A stretch of DNA of 38,560 nucleotides from an uncultured Eubacteriales bacterium (lineage in GTDB: Bacteria; Bacillota; Clostridia; Oscillospirales; Acutalibacteraceae), in the NCBI GenBank assembly GCA_949741605.1, contig CATJNB010000142.1, forward strand, positions 1-38,560. Direction: 5' to 3'. This document shows positions 34,222-38,560 of the stretch, one piece after another; position 1 is the first letter of the stretch; each line of letters starts with the position of its first letter. The position numbers and the translations under genes are program-made. The notes beneath the pieces are model-generated. The model was not told the origin of the DNA, did not search any database, and saw nothing but the letters and a program-made list of their open reading frames with translations.

Positions 34222-35766
34222 CTAGCATTCATCAATATTGAAAATAGGAGAGTATTTCTCTAATACTTCTTCTAAGGGAATGACTACATCATCGATTATC
34301 ATCTTTGTACAAAATTTGTGAGTTTCTAACATATCATCTAAATTTGACTCTTGTAGTACACTTTTTAGCATACTATCACATAAATGTTCCACTTTTAGGA
34401 TTGTAGCCCGTGCTTTATGATTCCCTAGATTTGCCTCCAAACGATCGTTAACTTTACGTACCCAATAACATTGTAGGAATCTACATACAGGTTTATCATT
34501 CTTTAATGCTGCCTGTACAGATAGTGGCTTATGTTGTTTCGTTCTTTCCTGCGAAGCATGAAATGGATAATTTACCGTTTCATTTTGGCTATCCACTAGC
34601 ATAGCTTGCAAACACGATATGATCCTCAATTCTGTCATACAATTCTTTATATCTATGTCCAGGTATGTATTCTGAAAAAATTTTATTAATTTTGGAAATT
34701 TGTGAATACAATTTTTCAGTTTATCTTCGTCATAGGGTGTGATTATATCCTTATCAAAATAAACATATTTGGCTAATTTTTTCTCATTTTTCTCAATATA
34801 CTGGCCGATATCCTCAGGATTAATAGGATTTCTACTCATCTTTTTCATTTCCTGCACCAGTTCCCGTGGCACACTATAATTATAATCATCATGTATGATA
34901 CTATTCGCATAATCGATATCCATTACCATTCCTAGTTGCTCATATTGTGCTACTTTCAAATACAACGTTTCTATAGGTGAATGTATGTATCTCAAAGGGT
35001 GTGTAGGTATAAAAGGAATGGTTGAAAAATCATATTTGTAACCTATTTGATATAAACAAACAATATCCCTGTATATGGTTTCCATAATCTCTTTCCATTC
35101 CGTTACAATGGCGTTAATCGTTTTTTTAATACGGTCTTTTATACAAAGAGATAACTCCTTTTCCAGAGAATCTTTGATATATTTAATAATACTTCCATTA
35201 GCGGTGTCTATATTTAGGAATAAATTGTCTGTATTTTCCATAGAAGGTTTTCCCAACAACTGTAAGGTATGAGTGTGAGGAAAAATTATGTTTTGCAACA
35301 TATAAAAGAAATATAAAATTTTACATTTTTCACGTTTATACCGCTGATCTTTCGATTCAAATGCTTCTAAATCCAAATTAAGATTGTCTTGTAGACCTTT
35401 TATGATACAGCCTCTTCCATCACCTCTTTTAAAGGTACGTAAAGTATTTTCAAGTATATTGTCTCCACTCAATCCCAGTATATCAATAATTTCTTTGGCT
35501 ACTGCTTCATTTTCACACTCAGTATCATTTAATTGATAAGGGTTCCCCATATCATATATACTTTCATATGTTTCATTGGTTTTCTTTTCAGTCAATAGAT
35601 AACGTTCAATAAACTCTTCTAAAGAGATACTTCTACCAAGGCCCCCAAATACTCTCTCTCCTTTTACTTTCTGGTAATTTCCTGAACTTTTATAATATTT
35701 ACTGTAAATATCTACGCCATTTTCTTCTAATTGTTTTTTTATATAATCCTTAAAAAATTCATTCAT
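34222..35766 (-). CDS. Unknown 514-residue cargo protein
   Basis: I do not recognise this protein. It has no signal peptide and no membrane helix, is rich in Asn, Ile, Lys, Tyr and Asp, and its codon use is strongly AT-biased compared with the transfer genes next to it. Composition suggests mostly alpha helices. Visible blocks: ISLEEFIERYLLTEKKT (35-60), FKRGDGRGCIIKG (110-125), a Phe/His-rich stretch FFYMLQNIIFPHTHTLQLLG (155-175), PFIPTHPLRYIHSPIETLY (255-280), and CRFLQCYWVRKVNDRLEANLGNHKARATIL near 440. No known nuclease, ATPase, toxin or HTH motif is obvious. It sits downstream of an XRE repressor gene on the same strand and is insulated by a terminator, the usual layout of accessory cargo such as defence or toxin genes (inference). 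ATG with AAAGG 3-4 bases upstream. Confidence 0.75.
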   Translation of the reverse strand: MNEFFKDYIKKQLEENGVDIYSKYYKSSGNYQKVKGERVFGGLGRSISLEEFIERYLLTEKKTNETYESIYDMGNPYQLNDTECENEAVAKEIIDILGLSGDNILENTLRTFKRGDGRGCIIKGLQDNLNLDLEAFESKDQRYKREKCKILYFFYMLQNIIFPHTHTLQLLGKPSMENTDNLFLNIDTANGSIIKYIKDSLEKELSLCIKDRIKKTINAIVTEWKEIMETIYRDIVCLYQIGYKYDFSTIPFIPTHPLRYIHSPIETLYLKVAQYEQLGMVMDIDYANSIIHDDYNYSVPRELVQEMKKMSRNPINPEDIGQYIEKNEKKLAKYVYFDKDIITPYDEDKLKNCIHKFPKLIKFFQNTYLDIDIKNCMTELRIISCLQAMLVDSQNETVNYPFHASQERTKQHKPLSVQAALKNDKPVCRFLQCYWVRKVNDRLEANLGNHKARATILKVEHLCDSMLKSVLQESNLDDMLETHKFCTKMIIDDVVIPLEEVLEKYSPIFNIDEC

Positions 35767-35811
35767 ATGCCTTTACCCTTTTCATAACTGCCTTATTTTA
35801 GGGACTTGATA

Positions 35812-35995
35812 TCAGAAACGCACTGCATATCTAAATAATCCCTGTATATTAAGTATTTGCCAATAGTGGGTGCTGACTCCGAAGAAATCTGCAATTTTAA
35901 CCAACATATCCACTGAGGGCATAATATTATCATTTTCCCAATTAGTAAATTGAAAAGAAAACTGCCAGATATTTTATCATCTTGAAGTAACGTAT
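35812..35995 (-). pseudogene. Remnant of an XRE-type regulator gene
   Basis: Reading leftward, the frame ending at the TGA at 35812-35814 encodes QFTNWENDNIMPSV, then DMLVKIADFFGVSTHYW, which is the second half of a Cro/C1 HTH domain. An upstream piece (TLLQDDKIS) is in another frame. So a frameshifted, truncated regulator fills the gap between the intact XRE gene and the unknown cargo gene. Confidence 0.6.
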
Positions 35996-36004
35996 AAGAC
36001 AAAA

Positions 36005-36367
36005 TTATTCTATTAAATTTTGTCGAAACCTTTGATCTTTTTGCAAGGCTTTTTTCGTGCTTTTCAAAACATCCAATAAAATCCGTATGTCGTAAGGGGA
36101 ACAATCTGCAAGTATTTCTTGTGCTTCTTTATTGAACACATGATTTGATTTTACTATATTATCACAAAGTAAATCATCGACCGATACCGCAAGAACATTA
36201 GCAATATTGATTATGGTCGGTAAACTTAATTTTGTGTTACCGGTTTCAATATTGCTGACATGAGTAGGGGAAAGTGCAATCTGTTTCGCTAATGATTCTT
36301 GCGTGATTTTTGCCTTAATCCGTGCAATTTTGATTCGTAATCCAATCGCATCGTAGTCAATAACCAT
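36005..36367 (-). CDS. XRE-family transcriptional regulator (upstream of the cargo gene)
   Basis: Cro/C1-type DNA-binding protein of 120 residues. HTH at about 8-60: LRIKIARIKAKITQESLAKQIALSPTHVSNIETGNTKLSLPTIINIANVLAVSVDDLL. The C-terminal half (about 75-115) is helical and charged, probably for dimerisation, and resembles the short regulators of gut Clostridia elements. The start at MVIDYDAIG follows GGTGG at 8 bases. It is the first gene of the leftward unit that ends with the unknown 514-residue protein, so it is likely its repressor (inference). Confidence 0.88.
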   Translation of the reverse strand: MVIDYDAIGLRIKIARIKAKITQESLAKQIALSPTHVSNIETGNTKLSLPTIINIANVLAVSVDDLLCDNIVKSNHVFNKEAQEILADCSPYDIRILLDVLKSTKKALQKDQRFRQNLIE

Positions 36368-36490
36368 GTTTGTAACCACCATCCATTAGATTTTCATGAT
36401 TATTGTAACTTTTCTTAAAGCATATTATAATAATCTTTATAAGTTATTAATTTATAAAATTATATTTATTTAACTATATAAATTTTTACC

Positions 36491-36519
36491 TTGTATAATT
36501 TATAAATTTATGGTAAAAT
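36491..36519 (+). promoter_or_regulatory. Candidate promoter of the SLOG gene
   Basis: TTGTAT, 17-base spacer, TAAAAT within a very AT-rich divergent region (36368-36603). A TTTTACC...GGTAAAA dyad (36485-36518) surrounds it and may be an operator for the neighbouring XRE protein. Confidence 0.5.
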
Positions 36520-36603
36520 CGATATAAAAATACACTTAATTGTCGGTTCTTTCTTTTTTCGATCGTCATTCCATGACAATATCGGAAATATTAAGGCGGT
36601 TAG

Positions 36604-37143
36604 ATGGCAGATAAGAAAATCAAAGATGAAATATATTTTTATGGAAAGAGGATAGCTATGGATATTAGTGATATTCTTGACATGGAATATGATACCTGTT
36701 GTGTCACCGGACATCGAGATATACCAGAGGATCGACTGGATTATGTAAAAACTGAAATGAAAAAAGAAATTTTACAGGCAATCCGGGACGGATATACCCG
36801 TTTTATATCTGGGTTTGCAGGTGGGAGCGACCTGATTTTTGCACAGATTGTTTTGGCTCTCCAGAAAGAGGGACAAAGCATCTCATTAGAAGCAGCGATT
36901 CCGTATCAAAAACGACTATATTCCAAAGATCCGCAGTTCCAAATCCTGATTTCGGGTTGTGACCGGGTCAAGGTGCTTTCTCCACAATATCATCGTGGTT
37001 GTTATTTTGAGCGTAACCGGTACATGGTGGATGAATCCAGCCGTATTTTAGCTGTCTACGACGGCCGAAAAACAGGCGGTACTTTTTATACGATCCATTA
37101 TGCCGGAAAACATAACAAAGGAATCCATATGATATATGTATAA
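36604..37143 (+). CDS. SLOG/DUF1273-like protein
   Basis: A 179-residue Rossmann-like SLOG protein, the group that includes B. subtilis YpsA and many mobile-element relatives; these are predicted to bind nucleotide-derived ligands. Seen: TCCVTGHRDIPEDRLDYV around 31-48 (the TGHR motif after the first strand), GYTRFISGFAGGSDLIFAQIVLAL (phosphate-binding GFAxGxD-type loop), and RNRYMVDESSRILAVYDGRKTGGTFYTIHYA near the end. A second ATG at 36658, with AAAGAGGA before it, would give a more standard start. Its function here is unknown; SLOG proteins have been linked by others to signalling and conflict systems. Confidence 0.85.
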   Translation: MADKKIKDEIYFYGKRIAMDISDILDMEYDTCCVTGHRDIPEDRLDYVKTEMKKEILQAIRDGYTRFISGFAGGSDLIFAQIVLALQKEGQSISLEAAIPYQKRLYSKDPQFQILISGCDRVKVLSPQYHRGCYFERNRYMVDESSRILAVYDGRKTGGTFYTIHYAGKHNKGIHMIYV

Positions 37144-37233
37144 AACATGAAACCAAAAAATTGTGGCGATAGGATCATAAAAATTAATTTATCGCTATCA
37201 ATTCGTCTGTTATATGGTCTATCAGAAATAAGG

Positions 37234-37265
37234 TATATAAGTGCGCATTATACACTTTAGGTGTA
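37234..37265 (+). other. oriT nick-like motif 2 with adjacent dyad
   Basis: TATATAAGTGCGCA, which shares TAAGTGCGC with the RSF1010/pIP501-type nick region, is followed by a perfect TACAC/GTGTA dyad with a five-base loop. It also resembles the motif just upstream of the relaxase gene. The extragenic setting makes this the better oriT candidate of the two. Confidence 0.45.
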
Positions 37266-37382
37266 CCAAACGAAAATTTCTTATTTTTCGCAAAACTTCA
37301 TATTTCAATATTTTATATTATTAAATTAAATAATGTAGAGAATGTTACGACGTAATAAAGATAAAAGTATTTTTGTTAAGAT

Positions 37383-37529
37383 TGCCAGACATTTCCACTT
37401 AGGAAATGTCTGGCATAGGGGTTTGGGGATTCCATCCCCAAGCTATCTTTGGCATTACAATCTCAATTTGTAATGCCAAAGATAGAAAGTAACAATCTCT
37501 AGGAATTTTTATTCCTAGAGATTGTTACT
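37383..37529. repeat. Cluster of four consecutive perfect hairpins
   Basis: Within 147 bases: TGCCAGACATTTCC/GGAAATGTCTGGCA (37383-37415, 14 bp, loop 5); TTGGGGAT/ATCCCCAA (37423-37441, 8 bp, loop 3); CTATCTTTGGCATTACAA with its 18-base perfect complement (37443-37485, loop 7); AGTAACAATCTCTAGGAAT/ATTCCTAGAGATTGTTACT (37488-37529, 19 bp, loop 4). The stems differ from each other, so this is not a tandem repeat. Confidence 0.9.
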
Positions 37530-37610
37530 AATTATTTTTCTTTATAACACGGTTAGGAAAAGTAGTGTTTATCATGTTCACTTAAGCCATGGTACAGTGT
37601 GATCCTAATA

Positions 37611-37640
37611 AACTATCAAAAGGTACACCTTTTGATAGTT
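37611..37640. promoter_or_regulatory. Palindromic operator-like site 1
   Basis: 30-base palindrome (14 of 15 positions pair) with core TCAAAAGGTACACCTTTTGA. Its right arm contains the -35 box TTGATA of a rightward promoter. Confidence 0.7.
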
Positions 37641-37659
37641 GATAAATTATCCATATTAT
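37632..37659 (+). promoter_or_regulatory. Promoter toward the second XRE gene
   Basis: TTGATA, 16-base spacer, TATTAT. The -35 lies in palindrome 1, a typical repressor-blocked design. The leader to the XRE gene would be about 170 bases and includes palindrome 2. Confidence 0.6.
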
Positions 37660-37758
37660 ACCTAAAAAATGGTACAGAATCAACAGTTTGTTACTATTTT
37701 CCAACATTTTTTTTTGAAAAAATACTGAATTTTTCTTCTTATAAACTTTTATGGATAA

Positions 37759-37788
37759 AAATGTCAAAAGGTGTACTTTTTGACATTT
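37759..37788. promoter_or_regulatory. Palindromic operator-like site 2
   Basis: 30-base palindrome (13 of 15 positions pair) with core TCAAAAGGTGTACTTTTTGA, closely related to site 1 and 148 bases from it. Both arms carry a perfect TTGACA pointing outward; the leftward one is followed after 18 bases by TATAAG. Confidence 0.7.
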
Positions 37789-37834
37789 ATCTTTCCAGAA
37801 AATTTTTCTATTTTAAAATCTAAAGGTGATTCCC

Positions 37835-38140
37835 TTGAGTGAATTGAGCATCCAGCCAGGAAAACGCATCAAACAACTTCGTGTTATGCGTGATATGACC
37901 CAAGAACAATTAGCGGAAGCTTCTAAAGTATCGATCAGCTTTTTGGGCAATGTGGAACGCGGCAGTAAAAACCCTACGGTGCAAACTGTTTCCAAAATTG
38001 CAAATGCCTTGGAGGTTACACTCAGTGACCTTTTTTCTCTTGATCTCACACCTCCAATAACACAGGAACCAACCACCCTCGAACTGCACCGGTTACTCTC
38101 TGAATATTCGGAAAGAATCCAAAAACTTTATAAAAAATAA
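37835..38140 (+). CDS. XRE-family transcriptional regulator
   Basis: Cro/C1-type regulator of 101 residues. HTH at about 8-65: PGKRIKQLRVMRDMTQEQLAEASKVSISFLGNVERGSKNPTVQTVSKIANALEVTLSDLF; then a short charged C-terminal helix. I chose a TTG start because AAAGG lies 8 bases before it; the in-frame GTG nine bases earlier abuts that site. Two related palindromes lie upstream, so autoregulation is likely. It is followed 102 bases later by the WYL-type gene in the same direction. Confidence 0.88.
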   Translation: MSELSIQPGKRIKQLRVMRDMTQEQLAEASKVSISFLGNVERGSKNPTVQTVSKIANALEVTLSDLFSLDLTPPITQEPTTLELHRLLSEYSERIQKLYKK

Positions 38141-38189
38141 GAAGAACATCTCGAAAAAGAAAAATCTTTATAGAAAAATCTATCATATG

Positions 38190-38202
38190 GACAGATCCTG
38201 TC
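38190..38202. promoter_or_regulatory. Small dyad upstream of the WYL gene
   Basis: Perfect GACAG/CTGTC with three-base centre, followed by a TATAAT at 38215. Possible operator; no good -35 is seen. Confidence 0.35.
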
Positions 38203-38242
38203 ATCCTCAAATGTTATAATAATATAAAGGGGATGTTTGTTT

Positions 38243-38560
38243 ATGGACAAGGCAAAAATACAGCGTGTACTTGGACTTTATACCAAACTCATGAACGGTG
38301 CAGTTGTCAATAAAGCGGAGGAAGCCATTCATTATGGAGTCAATCAACGCAGTATCCAACGCGATATCAAAGATATTAACAACTTCCTGGAGGTTGACGC
38401 TGCCAATTCCGGGGAATGGAATGTTGTGATCTATGACCGCGCTCAAAAAGGATACAGGTTAGAGCAAATTTATAACATCAAACTTTCTAACAGTGAAATT
38501 CTGGCACTCTGCAAAATTTTGCTCGATATCCGGGCTTTTCCCGAATCTAACATGAAGACG
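38243..38560 (+). CDS. HTH/WYL-type transcriptional regulator (partial, cut by window edge)
   Basis: The first 106 residues of a longer protein. Seen: an N-terminal winged HTH of the HTH_11/DeoR-like kind (KIQRVLGLYTKLMNGAVVNKAEEAIHYGVNQRSIQRDIKDINNFL, about 4-48), then strands GEWNVVIYDRAQKGYRL and the helix SNSEILALCKILLDI that normally precedes the WYL domain. WYL proteins regulate many mobile-element and defence genes through a ligand-binding WYL domain, which should lie beyond the edge. ATG with AAAGGGG about 10 bases before. Confidence 0.8.
   Translation, partial: MDKAKIQRVLGLYTKLMNGAVVNKAEEAIHYGVNQRSIQRDIKDINNFLEVDAANSGEWNVVIYDRAQKGYRLEQIYNIKLSNSEILALCKILLDIRAFPESNMKT

Larger units (their letters stand above)
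37144..37834. other. 691-base gene-free, structure-rich region
   Basis: Very AT-rich and without convincing coding frames. It contains, from left to right, a nick-like motif with an adjacent dyad, a cluster of four consecutive perfect hairpins, and two related palindromes with promoter elements in front of the XRE gene. Each is listed separately. An origin of transfer, a structured RNA or a complex control region are all possible. Confidence 0.8.
29680..38560. mobile_element. Integrative mobilizable element (left part; right end not in window)
   Basis: Integrase, excisionase, MobA/MobL relaxase, coupling protein, several regulators and unknown cargo, in DNA that becomes clearly more AT-rich than the flanking chromosome. 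The left junction lies between ilvD and the integrase gene, but its exact base cannot be fixed without the other end or an empty site. No mating-pore (VirB-type) genes are in the visible part, so it is called mobilizable; a larger conjugative element is not excluded. Confidence 0.8.

Noticed and set aside
37383..37529. CRISPR array
   Set aside because: The hairpin stems differ in sequence and length, with no repeated unit or spacers.
37582..37767. 61-residue frame across the two palindromes
   Set aside because: Lies in a region better explained by palindromes and promoters; no clear ribosome site.
37144..37834. Retron or group II intron RNA
   Set aside because: No reverse transcriptase gene in the window and no domain V-like hairpin recognised.

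Overview
The window is a low-GC-phylum (Firmicutes/Bacillota) chromosome segment, most likely from an anaerobic member of the Clostridia (Oscillospirales/Ruminococcaceae type). The reasons are B. subtilis-like housekeeping synteny (decarboxylase-holB-ricT-trmN6-rsmI), purine-rich AGGAGG ribosome sites, sigma-A promoters of the TTGACA-17-TATAAT type, a clostridial 2[4Fe-4S] ferredoxin, and lipoproteins with Ser-rich linkers. The placement rests on gene style, not on a marker gene. About the first 29.5 kb is GC-rich core chromosome. From about 29.7 kb to the right edge the DNA becomes more AT-rich and belongs to an integrated mobile element that continues beyond the window.

Core layout. 0-3.3 kb: leftward ilvB-ilvN-ilvC operon for branched-chain amino acids; its pathway partner ilvD lies separately at 27.9-29.5 kb. 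3.4-5.5 kb: a Ser-rich DUF4358 lipoprotein and a carboxynorspermidine decarboxylase, rightward. 5.5-10.6 kb: leftward replication/translation-quality cluster (Orn/Lys/Arg-decarboxylase family protein, DNA polymerase III delta prime, RicT, ferredoxin, TrmN6-like and RsmI methyltransferases). 10.8-17.4 kb: SGNH hydrolase, CNNM/CBS membrane protein, rplM-rpsI, RlmD-type rRNA methyltransferase, a D-2-hydroxyacid dehydrogenase and an exported lipoprotein beta-carbonic anhydrase. 17.7-21.3 kb: an FHA-SEDS (FtsW/RodA) fusion translationally coupled to a class B penicillin-binding protein, then thioredoxin. 21.4-27.3 kb: lipoprotein, an unrecognised 390-residue protein, a small Smr protein, an LCP ligase, YfbR-type nucleotidase, alanine racemase and a 46-residue orphan protein.

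Two copies (about 23.2-23.5 and 27.35-27.85 kb) of a non-coding, hairpin-rich element with inverted ends lie between genes. Stem differences between the copies are compensatory, so the folded form seems to be maintained. They resemble MITE-like or REP-like dispersed elements.

The element at the right has a Tn916-type integrase and excisionase at its left end, three tandem ATTGGCGTA repeats just outside the integrase gene, a MobA/MobL relaxase, a small accessory protein and a VirD4-type coupling protein. No mating-pore genes are visible, so in this window it looks like an integrative mobilizable element (or one end of a larger conjugative element). Inward of the transfer genes it carries an AT-rich 514-residue protein that I do not recognise, two XRE regulators plus a broken third, a SLOG-fold protein, and a WYL-type regulator cut by the window edge. 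Between the SLOG gene and the second XRE gene is a 691-base gene-free stretch with a MobQ-like nick motif, four consecutive long perfect hairpins and two related 30-bp palindromes overlapping promoter elements. This stretch and the 514-residue gene are the most likely places for undescribed biology in the window.
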